The notes under the pieces were generated by a model. The model ran no database searches. It saw only the letters and a list, made by a program, of their open reading frames with translations, and was not told the origin of the DNA. A program made the translations under genes and the position numbers. Below are positions 12,656 to 25,205 of a DNA stretch of 64,000 nucleotides, piece by piece; position 1 is the stretch's first letter, and every line of letters begins with the position of its first letter. Origin of the DNA: Phocoena phocoena (lineage: Eukaryota; Chordata; Mammalia; Artiodactyla; Phocoenidae); assembly GCF_963924675.1 (NCBI RefSeq), contig NC_089232.1, positions 31,632,842 through 31,696,841 of the forward strand, in the 5' to 3' direction.

Positions 12656-13229
12656 TCAGCATTTAGCTTATATTTACCAACTACTTTATCAGTGATGTAA
12701 TATGTACTTGGTATATTGGATACTTAATAAGTGGCATATGAATTTATCCAGAGCCTGCCGAGAGGACAAAAGGTTTCGTTTTTTTAAAACACTTAGTGCC
12801 TTACGTTCAGTGCAACATTGTAAAGCGAATCTGTTTTTTTCTGCAATAATATAAGAATGAATATTGAAAGTCATTCTCTAAACATGTTCAGAAACGGTTT
12901 GTTTGAAAATGGACCGGCCCACCTGCGCAGTGCCAAATGGGGTCTCCTAAACTGCAGCGAAATGTTTTAATCAGGGCTTTAACAAAGGAAGTAATTAAAA
13001 AATGTACACTCGTGGTAAATGGGTTGAGAACTGACACGCATAAAACACTTTGAGTAAAAAATAGGTTATTTTGTTAATTTGTTTTGAAACTCAGCACCTT
13101 TTAAAAAGTTAATTATTAAAAAACACAATCCTAAAATATACATTTGGCCGTCCTTATCCTCGGGCAGGTGGAGACTGTCGTTTTGCATGTAGACTGAATA
13201 CAGCAATAGCACATACGCTGCTTGAAAGC

Positions 13230-13345
13230 TGTTGCGTATTAATACTTACTGCCTTCACAGAGTTGGTCTCATTCAGTCTTCCAGTTTTACAGATGGGGAA
13301 GCTGAGACCCAGTGAGGAGAAGTGAGTTGCTCCAAATGTGTTGAT
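13230..13345 (-). mobile_element. MIR SINE fragment, antisense
   Basis: Antisense MIR core: ttttacagatggggaagctg, agacccagtgaggagaagtg. Confidence 0.7.
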
Positions 13346-16300
13346 CAAGACTTTCTATAGGCACATAATAGTTACCTACTTAAAGTAGCTGAAATGCAAA
13401 AGGAAAATGTTCCAAAGATAAGGTGGGGCATCTCTCAAGGAACCTGGGAGCAGGAGTGCTGCTGACCCTGGGCAGGGTCTGAGATGAGGAACAACAAGCC
13501 TCTGGGGGGTGGGCTGGGGGGCCTCTGTCTCTGTCTCTCTTGTATCTCTGCTTTTTTTCTGCTCCTGCTTTGGTTTTCTCTTCCTCTCTGCATGTGGACT
13601 TCTCTGTTCATCCATGTCGCCCAACATGGCTACCGTACCACTCCCACTTGCACTCGTTACAGCTTAAGTTGCATGCACAGACTTCCACCAAATTCCACTT
13701 TTCCGAGGGAGAGAAACTGATTGGCCCAAGCTTGAGCCAGATATCCTTACTGATCCCATCAATTCCAGCAAGGATGAGGGTGAGGGTATTAGTTAATCAA
13801 ACATGACTGGTAGGGGAAAGGGAGTGTCCAGAGAGAGGTGAATCGCTGAGGTGAGCAGACACCCTGAAGTTGTATTCTGAAAGTACACTAAGAAATTGTT
13901 GTATTCCAGGAGGAAAATGAGGAGGACTTGAATGAAGGCAATGGCAGTGAGTATGGGAAGAAGTAAGCAGATTTGAGAGAGATGGAGAAAGATCAATGAG
14001 CTCTGGTAGTTAGTTGGGTTTTGGGGAGAAGGAGTTGTTGAAGATAGGGAGTGGGGGAGGTGATGGTCACATTCACCATAATAGGCAACATGGGAAAGGT
14101 GGCTTGAGACAGGTGGGGGGGACACACAGGGCTTGATTTCAATTTAAACATGTTGAGTTTGGAGTGCATGTGAAAATTACAAGTGGAAATGTCTATCGAG
14201 TTAATTGAGAAAGTCCAATATATGGGTCTGGACCTCTGGGGAGAGTTGACAATCTTGTGAATGTAATTAAAGGATGCTGAAATGCTTAATGGGTGAACTT
14301 GCTTAGGGAGCATTTATAGAGTGAACAGATGCAAAAGGAAAATGTTCGAAAGGTAAGGTGGAGGGTGACTCAGGACTGAACCCTGAAGAAACACTAGCAT
14401 TTAAGGAGCAGGGAGAGGATGAAGAACTCTAAAGGAGATCAAGAAATAGAGAGTAGGAGAACTGAGCATGCAGTGTCCTTTTCTTTGGAAGCCCAAAGGG
14501 AAAGCTTTGGATTCAAGACTGTCACCAGTGAAAAGTATGCATGGCAGTCAGGTGGGATAACGTCTGAAAAATAGTGTACTGGACTGAGGTGCAGAGCAGG
14601 CGTTGGAGAGGGCAGAAACCAGATTACAGGAGGTTTCTGAATGACTGGGAGGTAGACTGTGGAGGGAGAGAAGAATATAGGCAATTAACAATATCTGGTT
14701 GTGGAGAAGAGGAAAGGGGTGGTAGCCAGTTGGATCAAGAAAAGGGTGAAGAGTTGTTTTTCCTCTTTTTTCTTTCTAAGATCAGAGAGACTTGGAGCAT
14801 GTTTAAATACTGGAGGGAGTGAGGTGGTAGAGAGAAACAACTGAAAATACAAGAGAGGAGGGATAGTTTCTGGAATAAAGTTCTTAAAGGGGGAGTGGCT
14901 GTCTCCAGAGACGGGAAGGGGGATGGAGGCAAAGATGGGGCTGATATAGAGAACTTAGAAAGAGAGGGGTGCGAAAGTTGAGGGACACAGGGTGGATTCA
15001 GGACTTTTCAGGACTTGGGAACTGTTGGTAGGTTGGGGTGGTGGAAGAGGGGAGGTGACGGCTTTTGGTGTTGAGATTTTCCTTAAAGATGCTTTTGACC
15101 CTGAGAATAATTTTAGAAACAAAAGTGGGTAGTTGTGCTCTACAGATCCGTGGGCATTTGGGGGGAAGGTGTTACACCCGGGAACAGGATCTCAGCGCAT
15201 TTGTACTCTTGTCTGAGCCAGGTTGTTGATGTGCTTAGCATTGGACTCTCAGGTTTCTTTAGGATTGAATCACTAATTGCAGTGAAGCAGGCTCACACCA
15301 GACAGCATCTCTTAATATTCAGCATCCAGAGAAAAGCCTAAAGGCATCTTTGTGTTCAAAATTTCACTGAAAACTGAAAAGTTCCCACACTTCCATCACA
15401 TACTCTTGCTAACATAGCCTGTATGGTCTGATTTTGTCTAATGCTAACTAGTTTTCACTTCATCCAAAACCCTTGACTTGCCATAATTAATTACTGCTAG
15501 AAAGCCAAGAGGTAAGCTTCCGTGTTCCCTTTTACAGCCCTGGGAGTGGGATGCAAGTGCAGTGAGTTCTCCTTCCTCCTCCTCCACACAGGCTTTCCCC
15601 TCCGGCTGAGACCCATTTCCCCGGTTCCCCTTAGTGAAGATGAAGGTGAAAGAGATAACCAAGGACGGTGACAAGAATTTGAATTTAAGAATAAGAATTC
15701 CCGTCTCCTCCATCCCCACTGCCTCCCTGACCTAAAGTGTAAGCCCCATTGAAATGTGCGGCTACTTGGTCTGGGTCCTTTACACCTCCTGTGGGGACAG
15801 ATGTGGTGGGGATCAGTACCTGCCCTCGTTTCTGCCGCAGTGTAGATTGCAGCCTGCCTCCTACTGTTCGGGTGACTGCAGAGGGCAAGAGAATACGGGT
15901 TAGGGCCAGCAAGGAGGAACTGTAACTCAAGCTTTGTAGCTGAAATTCCTCCCACAGTCTGGTCCTGCAGGCAGGTCTGGGAAATGATCTCCTCCACTTT
16001 GCTGGAAGGTAGAAGATGTGCTGAAAACTGATGCCCCAGTAGTTACTTGGCGCTCTCCCATATTGTCACTCAGCTCTCCCTGTCACGGGGTGGTGAGGGG
16101 GGGTTACCTAGAATGGAACCCGGTAGGAAGAGTGTTGGGGCACCATTTTGCCCCCTCGTGGTGGGGGAGTACATTTTACAGCGTAGCCTGGTTCCTCAGG
16201 ACAGCACAGCAGCCCACTCCTAAATGCGTGGTGCCAGAGGTCAGTGATGGAAAGTTCAGTGAATTCTTTGCTTTGCTCTGGCTCACTTTTCTTATTGGTA

Positions 16301-16434
16301 AAATGGGACTTGAGTCTCTGAATGGACGATGGGTAATTCGATGAGAAAATCACAGTAGAATGTGCTAGAGGAGCCTTAGAAGAATATTGTGTAGGTGGGC
16401 TTTAGGAAATGAGCCTGCTAGGCACAGATCCAGG

Positions 16435-16600
16435 GCACTGGACACGGACCCAGGTTATTGGGGTTCTGCTGCTTACGGAGTGAACCAGTGGTTTCCCCAT
16501 CGGATGACGGGTATACTAATACTTGCCTCACAGGATTGTCACGAGGATGCAGTTAGAGGATGCATGTGAAAATGCTCGGCACAGAGCTGAATCTTGATAG
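16435..16600 (+). mobile_element. MIR SINE, sense
   Basis: Sense MIR wording: ggtttccccatcggatgacg, actaatacttgcctcacag, attgtcacgaggatgcag, aatgctcggcacagagctg. Confidence 0.75.
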
Positions 16601-17028
16601 TGCTATTTTTGGATGTATCCTAAACAGATGTGCTATCAAGTAGCTGGAAGAAGTGAAGGTGGATGGAGCCCAGACCACGTGGCCCTAATATTGTGGAGCG
16701 TTATATTGTATGTTTCTTTCTCTTTGTATTCTGATTACTTGAGTGTTAACAACAGAGCACTTTTTCAGCGTGCAGTCCAGGGTGGTGATGCTTCTGTGAT
16801 CATTGACTTGACCTCTTAAGCTCAGAGGCCTTTGTTTTCTAGGCATATGTGCCTATGTCAGTCACCACGTGAACTCAGGCCTTGAAGAACGTCTCATAAG
16901 CATGGTTAATTGAGCTCATTATTATAATTCAACTGGTATCCACTTGCTTTTGTGTTTGTATCGTGTTTATACTGCCGTGAAACTCAAGCATAGTTGTTAA
17001 CATATAAATATTTAAAAATAGTATTCTA

Positions 17029-17239
17029 GGGCTTCCCTGGTGGCGCAGTGGTTGAGAGTCCGCCTGCCGATGCAGGGGACGTGGGCTCGTGCCCCGGACT
17101 GGGAAGATCCCACATGCCGCGGAGCGGCTGGGCCCGTGAGCCATGGCCGCTGGGCCTGCGCGTCCGGAGCCTGTGCTCCGCAACGGGAGAGGCCACAACA
17201 GTGAGAGGCCCGCGTACCACAAAAATAAAAATAAAAAGA
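17029..17239 (+). mobile_element. CHRS SINE, sense (young)
   Basis: Full-length copy from ggcttccctggtggcgcag through ccgcggagcggctgggcc to an A-rich (AAAAT) tail. Perfect 8-bp target-site duplication gtattcta at 17021-17028 and 17240-17247. Confidence 0.96.
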
Positions 17240-17681
17240 GTATTCTATTAAGGACTAATGCTCCTTTTATAGTTGGTGGGTGTCAGTCATTGTATATCAT
17301 ATATTTTAATCATGGAAAGTCACTGAAAAGAGAGGTTGGGCTACAGTCATGGTCTGGGGAAACCTGGGAGTGTACGTGGGGCTTTCTAGACCCCTCTCAG
17401 GACCACTTACCTCTCAAGACCATCGTCTTTCTCCTTTTGGACCTGCTTAGTGCTGCCATCAGGCTGCACAGGCACTGCTCCACCTCACTGCCCTGACCGT
17501 GTTGGAGGGTCGGGAAAATTTCCCAGGAAATTAGCCAGTCAGGATTACAGTAAGCATAGAAACAAATTAATGCAAAAAACCCACAATGAACAAAATATCA
17601 GAATTTTAAATAAAGACAAGATCAGCCATATTGGAACCTGAGGCAAAACGAAAAACCAGTACTGATCCTGTCTTTATTTTA

Positions 17682-17897
17682 TTTTATTTATTTTTATTTA
17701 TTTTTTTGCTGTACGCGGGCCTCTCACCACCGCGGCCTCTCCCATTGCGGAGCACAGGCTCTGGACGCGCAGGCCCAGCGGCCACGGCCCACGGGCCCAG
17801 CCGCTCCGCGGCACGCGGGATCATCGCGGACCGGGGCACGAACCCGTGTCCCCTGCATCGGCAGGCGGACTCGCAACCACTGCGCCACCAGGGAAGC
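17682..17897 (-). mobile_element. CHRS SINE, antisense (young)
   Basis: T-rich start, then tacgcgggcctctcacc to ccaccagggaagcc. Target-site duplication cctgtctttatttta at 17667-17681 and 17898-17912, perfect. Lies 440 bp from the sense copy at 17029 in inverted orientation. Confidence 0.95.
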
Positions 17898-17912
17898 CCT
17901 GTCTTTATTTTA

Positions 17913-20101
17913 AAAATGAAATTTGTTCATCATGGATTTTTTGTATTAATTTTCATTTTAAAATACATTAAAATATTATTTATCTTGATTACTGAGTTTT
18001 GGGGCACTCCCATAAATTTTGTGCTCCAGACATGTGCCTTACTCCCCTCACCCCAGTCCCAGCCCTGGTTTTACACCAAAGGCAGGGGAAATTTTCTCTG
18101 CATGGAATTTTGTGCATTGGTCCACCTTGCTGTGCTCCTTCCTGGTCCTTTTTGCAGACTTACCTTCTCAATACGCCTCCCAGGGTTTGGAGGACAGGTT
18201 TTTCTTTAAAAATAAACAACAAAAGGAGGGGTTTTTTTGTTTGTCTGTTTTTTATAATTTAAGAAAGATAATATATGGTCATTATAGAAAATTTGGAAAA
18301 TAAAGAAAAGGATAAGGAAGAAAGTAATCAACTGAAATCCCATCATCCTCAGGTAAATCAGTCCTTAGATCTTCCTTAGATCTTTGTATATTAATGCAGG
18401 TTCTATTTTAATGTAAATCTAATTTTTAACTTAAAAATTCCCACTCTTCAAGTGCAATTTTTAATATGCTATTTTAACACTGTTCTGGATGCTTTCTGTT
18501 AAACAAGGCTTATGGTTAAAACTATTAAAATTTAGATCATATCAGAGCTCATGTATTTTATAAACATACTGGTGCAAGGTGTCTTAGGGTCATCGGGTTT
18601 CAAGGAACAGAAATTTAATTCAAATTAGAGTAAGTCAAAAGGAATGCACTGAATAAATGTAGGGGAACCTTCCAGAACCCAACAGCAGGAGGTGAAGCTA
18701 GATTTTGTGAGTCTTGCAAAGTCATCAGGTATCTCTTCTGTCCGTCTCTCTCCCCTTGGAGCCTCATAGTCTCAAATTGCAGCTTCTTCCAGGTGTCTGC
18801 TCTGATATCTTGCCTTTTTTTGCAAAACACTCTTCTCTGCTTTTTTGTGAGCATGGATGTGACTGACAGTAGCTACCAGCCTGGTCTGCATGGCTGTCCA
18901 ACACTGTCTGACTCCGGTTCCTGAGTTGTTACTAGGATTCTCAAGAGAGAATGTGTGCCAGCTACCCACTCCTGGTCCCGGTAGCAATGCCAGGAGAAGG
19001 GAGCCACTTGATGTAATGCATCTAATCATTATTTCAGCATGGGGTGAAGGGTAAGGTAAGCTTGACCAATGTGTTTCCTACAAAGAATAAAAATAAAGTA
19101 AAATCTTTGCCCTCTGAGAGAATATAGTCCTCAGGAAAGACTGCTATGCAGACAAGTGGGATAATCATCAGGGTTAGAAAATAAAGTAGGGATGGGCATT
19201 CTGTTAGGTCAGAGTTCACATAGGAGGCCTGGTTTGAGCTACACTTGGACTTACAGTTACTCATTTACTATTTAAAGAGAAGGCAGCCATTCCAGATAGA
19301 GAATACAAGCAAAAAGCACCGAGGCACCGAATGACACTGGCCGGGCCAGTGTGGGCTCCAGATTCTGTTGGGACTTGCCTGCCACATTAGGGGTGGGATT
19401 TTATCTTGTAGGTGGTCGGGGCAAGAGGAGTATTCTGAGCAGGGGAGCAACATTACTGGATTGCTATTAGTTTAAGAAACATCTATTAATCATCTACTAT
19501 GTACCAAACACCGTCCTAGCCCTGAGGACTCCAAGAGAAATAAGAAGCTCCTCTTGCCATTTTAATTTTCTTTGGTGACTCAGAGAGCAATGTAGAATGT
19601 TGTCCTTATGGTTTCATAGTATTCAAAGTCCTTAAACTGGTGTTTAATGATAACATCAAAGTATACGTCGTATACTTTATGCAAAAAATATAAAGTATCA
19701 TATAGTATATAATAAAGTATTATGATAACATAACAAGTATTTCTACCAAGGCAGAAAAAAGTGGTTTCCTCTTTCCTTTAGCCTGTGTAGCAGGGGGAGA
19801 TGAACATATTGGGGGGGGGGAGTCACAGTGCACTGTGATAAGTGCAACAATAGAGGTGCAGGCCAAATATGTGATAATGTGAAAGCCTGGCAGCGATTAT
19901 CAGGGAAAGGGAAGAAAGACTTCATGAAAGAGATGTTATTTTAACAATCTTCAACTCCTTTTATCTAGCAGAGGATTGGGTCAGGGTCTTCAAGGCAGAG
20001 GGAATGAAATGCAGCAAAAAGGTTAAAGTTCTGAAAGCTTGGTGGTAGAGGAGGGAGCATGGGGAGATAGAGCTGGGCGAGGACAGGGAAGTATTCGGAT
20101 G
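17913..20101. other. Intronic stretch, unassigned
   Basis: No exon seen. Includes a perfect 21-bp inverted repeat at 19658-19678 in an AT-rich patch, and a run of ten G at 19811-19820. Some parts (18590-19030, 18240-18350) have the texture of old interspersed repeats but I cannot assign a family. Confidence 0.5.
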
Positions 20102-20117
20102 ATAAAGGCCTAGAGCA

Positions 20118-20320
20118 GGGCTTCCCTGGTGGCGCAGTGGTTGAGAGTCCGCCTGCCGATGCAGGGGACACGGGTTCGTGCCCCATTCCGGGAGGATCCC
20201 ACATACCGCGGAGCGGCTGGGCCCGTGGGCCATGGCCGCTGAGCCTGCGCGTCCGGAGCCTGTGCTCCACAGTGGGAGAGGCCACAACAGTGAGAGGCCC
20301 GCGTACTGCAATAAATAAAA
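20118..20320 (+). mobile_element. CHRS SINE, sense
   Basis: Full CHRS body and A-rich tail. Target-site duplication ataaaggcctagagca (20102-20117) against ataaaggtctagagca (20321-20336), one mismatch. It landed directly before an old L1 3' end. Confidence 0.95.
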
Positions 20321-20336
20321 ATAAAGGTCTAGAGCA

Positions 20337-21215
20337 TATGTTGTTGGTGGGAGTGTAAAATGATACAGTCACCTTGGGGAAAGGTCTGGCAGTTTCTTGT
20401 AAAATTAAACGTACACCTATACAGTGGCCTAGCACTCACACTCTTGAGTATTAGGTATTTACCCAAGAGAAATAAAAACATGGAACACAAAAAGACTTGT
20501 ACAAGAACGCGTAGAGAGCTTTGTTCATAATAGTTCCAAATTTGAAATAACCCAAATGTCTTATCTGTAAGAGAGAGGATAAACAGGTCAGCAGTAAAAG
20601 TGACAAACTACTGACACACTCCACAGTATAAACTATTATGATGAGGGAAAGATCCTTACACAAAAAAGCACATACTGTATGGTTCCATTTATATGAAGTT
20701 TTAAAGTTGGCAAAATTAGGAATAGATTTAAAAAATCAAAACAGAGGTTGTCTCTAGGGGGGGATATGAGAGTGGGATTGTCTGGAAAGGGGTATGAGGG
20801 AACTTTCTGGGTTATGGAAAGGTTTTATATCTTGATGGGGTTTGGGTTACACGAGTGTATGCGTTTATCAAAACTCATCCAATAATACACTTGAGATTTA
20901 TACATTTCACTGTAACTAGATTTTATTTCTACTCGACCTCCACAAAAGAACCATGAATTCTGAATACGAGTTAAAGAGATGCATGCTGACGTGTTTAGGG
21001 TGAAGTGCACCGAGGTCTGCACCTTACTTGGAAATGCATCAAAAATAAGATGAGTTGATGTTTGTGTAGATGGATGATAAATATGTGATAAAACAAGTGT
21101 AGCAAAATGTTAATAATTGTAGACTCTAGGTGGTGAGTATATGGATGTTTGCAGTATGGTCTTTTCAATTTTGCTATGTGTTTGAAATTTCTCACAATAA
21201 AATGGGGGAAAATAT
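20337..21215 (+). mobile_element. Old L1M 3' end, sense
   Basis: Sense L1M wording: ttgttggtgggagtgtaaaatg, tatttacccaagagaaataa, catactgtatggttccattt, ggaacttt, ending ttctcacaataaaatggggg. No coding capacity left. This is the normal end of the L1M class. Confidence 0.8.
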
Positions 21216-22663
21216 AAAGGTTCTTAACGTACTGCTGTGTTAAGGAATTTGGTCTTTATTCTGGCTTTGGGGAGTTAATGAATGCTTTTAAGAGGCGTTT
21301 TTAGATATGAATTTTAGAATGGAAAGAGATCCAAGGCATGGAAACTTAAGATTCTATTTTAGTTCCAGTAAAAAAAGAGAAGTATATGAAGGAGCATCAG
21401 GGATGGAAGAGAAGTGTGGATTCCAGAGAGGTTTAGGGGATAGAATTGTTAAGACTTGGGGAAATCAACTTGGGTGATGGTGAGAGTTGGGGTGGAGAGG
21501 AGATTGTGAACTGGTGCACAAGTACTGGGTAAGGAGCCACAACCTAGGGGTGGGTGCATGACGGTGATGGGTAGTACAGTCAGATATCCTGAACCTCAGA
21601 GGAAAGGCTTTAGTGTGAAGTTAGGTTGGAATGCTCTGTGATTAACTGTTGGGAGCTGAGAAAACATCACCCTGCTTCCCAGGATGAGGGCTCATCTCCC
21701 TCATAACTAGGAGGGTCGAGGCAGATTAGGATGACCTGGATAAAGCAGATGTGTCTGGAGATCAGTTCTAGTGAAACATAAAGAATTGAAAACTTTTATG
21801 TCATGTACCCTTGATGTCAGTGCATGTCCCAGGAGAACAGAAGACACAGCTTAACCTGGCTTCTGAGCTCAAATCACCACAGTAGAAAACGCTCTTTCTG
21901 GAACAGGATGCTTTTTCCGGAACAGGATGCTGTTTCTGGAACAGAGCTAGTTAACCTGATCTTACTACAAAAGCACAAAGTGCAGAACATGAAGTACGCT
22001 TTGAAGCATGAAGTTAAAGTGGAATGTTCTGGAATTAGCACTTGGAACCTGAGAGACTGTCAGCCAAGCTTTGGCTTTGCCGGAACCCCAGTTCTCCTTT
22101 GGAGACTGTGGACCAGTAACACACATCAAATGTTGGTGGAAATGATTCGAGCCGGAGCTTGAGTGTCTGTGGCGGGCGGTGACGAACCCGGGCACGGACG
22201 TCGTGCCCTCTGGCTGACCCCAGCTGCTCTCTTGGTTTGCACACCACTTACTAGAAGATTGCTGGCACCCGTGGCTTGGGCTGGGGGTGGGGTTGAGACA
22301 GTTCACGCCCGAGAGGCTCTCGGCTTCTTCACGTGAGGGATGAGGCAGCACCGAGCAAGGGGGAGTTTGATTTCTTTTCCTTCTCAACTGAAGAGGGTTT
22401 CATTTCCAGCTCAAGTGTTCTTTTTAAAAGACGGGGTCACAGGCAGAACAAGTACCACTCTGCGACAGCACAGAGATTTCTGTGAAGATGCAGCTCGTGC
22501 GTGTTGCCCCAGTACGCTGTCCAGTTGGCGTAGTCTCAGACGACCCTCTGCTGTACTGAGCCACACGCTCAGGGTTTTTCTCTGTGGGGTGGGCTGCCTC
22601 TTCAATTAGTGTCCCTTCTAGCCCATACTAGATTCTAACCTTCTGAAAAGCTGGCACTGTATA
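21216..22663. other. Intronic stretch, unassigned; includes 19-bp tandem units and a CpG-richer patch
   Basis: No exon or named repeat. Three 19-bp tandem units lie at 21892-21948. CpG dinucleotides cluster at about 22160-22330. The segment from 21647 begins tgttgggagctgag and could be a solo LTR, but I found no matching end or target-site duplication. Confidence 0.45.
21892..21948. repeat. Three tandem 19-bp units with TTCnnGAA dyads
   Basis: Units at 21892-21910, 21911-21929 and 21930-21948. Each centres on ttctggaacag, ttccggaacag or ttctggaacag, so the same dyad recurs at exactly 19-bp spacing. Confidence 0.9.
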
Positions 22664-22670
22664 TAGTGTG

Positions 22671-22708
22671 GTGTGGTTTGGTTTGGTTTGGTTTGGTTTG
22701 ATGTGATG
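22671..22708. repeat. (GGTTT)n pentanucleotide repeat
   Basis: Five ggttt units after gtgtggt, ending gatgtgatgtg. Confidence 0.85.
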
Positions 22709-22719
22709 TGGGAATTTTT

Positions 22720-22736
22720 TTTTTTTTTTTTTTTTG
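22720..22736. repeat. T homopolymer
   Basis: Run of about 17-20 T just after the pentanucleotide repeat. Confidence 0.75.
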
Positions 22737-23678
22737 GTTTCCTTAGGGTGCTAGGCAAGCACTTGAGGGTCTTTTATGCAGGGGCCACTGTGCTGCGTGA
22801 CACAGGCCACAGTGAGTTATTCGTTGTCCTTGTCCTTGTGCGGTTTACAGGGTTCAGGGAAAGAAGGCATCAAACCAGGAATTACCTACCTAAGTATTTA
22901 ATTATACTCCTGCTACATTCCGAAGGAAAAGAGGAGGGTGCTGTGCGAAACAAGGATGTAACCTGATCGGAAGAGGGGGTGGGGGCCAGGGGCAGTCAGG
23001 GGAGGCTCAACCAAGGCGGTAACACGTAGCCTGCAACTTGGGGGCTGACTCGTAGAAGCTGGTCAGGCCAAGAATGAGGTGAATAGGGCAAAGGGAGAGG
23101 CATGCACAGCAATCTTTAGGTAGTGTGGGGCGCAAGCAACATCAAGAAGAAAGAAGGCGATTGTGGCTGGAACAGAGTGAGCAGTGAGAGGCTGTGGTGA
23201 GAATGAGGTTGGAGAGAGAGAGAGATCACATCCTATCATGCGGTGCCTTGCAGGCCGTGCCAGCATTTGGAGTTTCCTTCTAAGGAGCCAGAAGCCACTG
23301 AGGAGTTTCAGACAGGAGAATGATATTCAATTTCTGTTTTTATAAGATCACCCTGGCTTGTAATAATAGAGAAGAGACAGTTGGCTCAGTGTGATCTGGG
23401 GATGTCAGTGAACAAAGGATATGGCCCTGCTGATGTCTCTCATCATTTCTCTCTATGTTTGCTAGACAGCCAAGCCCATGGAAACAGTTCAGACAAGGTG
23501 GGCCCGGTGGCTCTGGGAAAGGCCCTCTTCTGGTCGGTCTCAGCTGATGACAGGCCAGGTCCAATGTGCTCTGGTTCTATGTGCAGTAATTCACAAGCCT
23601 CTGGTGTGTGTGACCAACTTGATTTCTTAAACGCTAACCTTTGTTCCAGGTAGGCAGGTGCCTTCTCTGCAAATGTCT

Positions 23679-23702
23679 ATTATTATTATTATTATTATTA
23701 TT
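23679..23702. repeat. (ATT)n microsatellite
   Basis: About eight uninterrupted tat/att units. Confidence 0.88.
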
Positions 23703-24444
23703 TTTAAAGACTCATGCCAAAAGAGAATGGAGATGAACTGGAGATGTTCCCTAGTTGTTGCAGTCCTAGAAAGGAAGAGCCACCTGCCAGCTGTCCCGTG
23801 TTCAGCCAGGGCTGTGGCCTTCATTGGGTTCCGTTGATGTTTCTGTATCACTGCCAGAGTTTGCCAGTGGCTGACTCTGTGCCCACAGCTCCCGATGGAG
23901 AGGGAGGAAGTTGAGTACCTCAAGTCATCTCCCATCTGGGTGTTCTTCCTGCCTGGGGATAGGACTGCTTTGACATGTTCCCCAGAAAGAGTTGGCACAT
24001 GGTGATTTTTAATTTGAGGTAAGTGAGGAGAGATTGATGTTAAAAAACAAACCCCAAGTCCCCACTGAAATGTGTTGACAAATGCTTCAAATTGACCTTT
24101 TCTCCTGCAGAATCTTTGCTGTGCTCCTTGCCATCTGTTCTAGAGTTTAGAACATTTTTGTTCCTTCTGAAACTTATGGCCAAGTTGTCTTGAATAAATT
24201 GTGGATGGATGTTTGTCAGCCTCTTCGTCGTCACTCCCCGTGGGAGCTGACAGTGCACTCAAGTTCTCCCTCTCACCGGGCCAGTGAGGGAGGCCAAGCT
24301 TTGGACAGGCCCCTTGGCTTTCACCATGTCTTTTCCCTAACCTTCCCTGATAATGGAGGTGTCTTGTAGGGTCCGCTGCAGGGAGGGAGGGAGGGACGGC
24401 AGCATGGGAGAGTGGACCAAGGTCAGGGCCAGGAATTGGTATGC

Positions 24445-24600
24445 CTGTTTTTCAGTCCTGGCCCTGCCTCTAGGTGGCGGTACTAGGGAGGCCACTTGGG
24501 CTTTTCTCCATGCCTCAGTTTCCCAGCTAGTCAAGTAGAGATTGTCGTACATGTCCTGCTACTTCACAAGGCTCTCATAAAGGTTGAGGCAGGGCTGTCT
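24445..24600 (+). mobile_element. MIR SINE, sense
   Basis: Sense MIR wording: cagtcctggccctgcctcta, ccatgcctcagtttcccagc, cacaaggctctcataaagg. Confidence 0.7.
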
Positions 24601-25054
24601 CATTCAGTCCAAGCCTGGAAATAGGTGTCCTTAACTTGCACAGGGGTGAAGAGCTTTTCTAAAGTTGTAGCTGGGATTTAAAAAGTGGGAGATTTCTCCT
24701 AAAAATCTAGCTTCTCTTGGAAATCAAAAAACTTGGCAACCCTCAGCCCACGTTCCTCCATGGCAGCAACTGGCCTTCACTGAGGAGCGGCTGCCCCGTG
24801 AGCAGGGCGTGCACTTTCTGGTTTGCACGGTCTCACTACTCCCCGTGATCTCCCATCATTAGACTCCCTCTGTACACTTTGTTATACCTGCACTGTTTCC
24901 CTCCCTTAGATGATCTGTCTGGCCCCTGTAGGTATTTGAGTTTATGCCCTTTATCTCAAGAAGATACGCCAGATTTAGAACTTCATGGTAAGTCAGATAT
25001 CTGTCACACAAATACAAAGAACTTTGGTAGGGGGGAGGTAAGGAGGGAACCTAT

Positions 25055-25205
25055 ATTCATCACATACCACGTATGTGCTCGGTGCTTTGCCTGTCATTTA
25101 ATCCTCCCCAAAGCTAAGAGGTAGCTCTCAGCTGCCCTTGACAGGTGAGAGGACAGGGCCTCAGTGAGATCATGGCTTTCCTGAGCTGGGGTTTGAACCT
25201 CATCT
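25055..25205 (-). mobile_element. MIR SINE, antisense
   Basis: Antisense MIR wording: tgctcggtgctttgcctg, tcatttaatcctccccaa, cagggcctcagtgagatca, ctgagctggggtttgaacc. Confidence 0.8.

Larger units (their letters stand above)
12656..17020. other. Intronic stretch, mostly unassigned
   Basis: No exon seen. MIRs at 13230-13345 (antisense) and 16435-16600 (sense). Bases 13840-15070 are unusually rich in G and A on this strand with ggtctggacctctggggag-like wording that resembles an ancient interspersed repeat I cannot name. The rest looks unique. Confidence 0.55.

Noticed and set aside
17631..18209. Open frames through CHRS copies, repeated at 20137, 27447, 29756, 34546, 39499, 49600, 51131 and 59851
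   Set aside because: The same CHRS sequence is read in several frames; the proteins are SINE translations, not genes.
18590..19030. Similarity in style between 18590-19030 and 31570-31960 as copies of one repeat
   Set aside because: Texture is suggestive but I could not align them reliably by eye, so no family is claimed.
21647..22610. Possible solo LTR starting tgttgggagctgag
   Set aside because: No matching CA end with a flanking duplication and no polyadenylation signal were found; left as unassigned.
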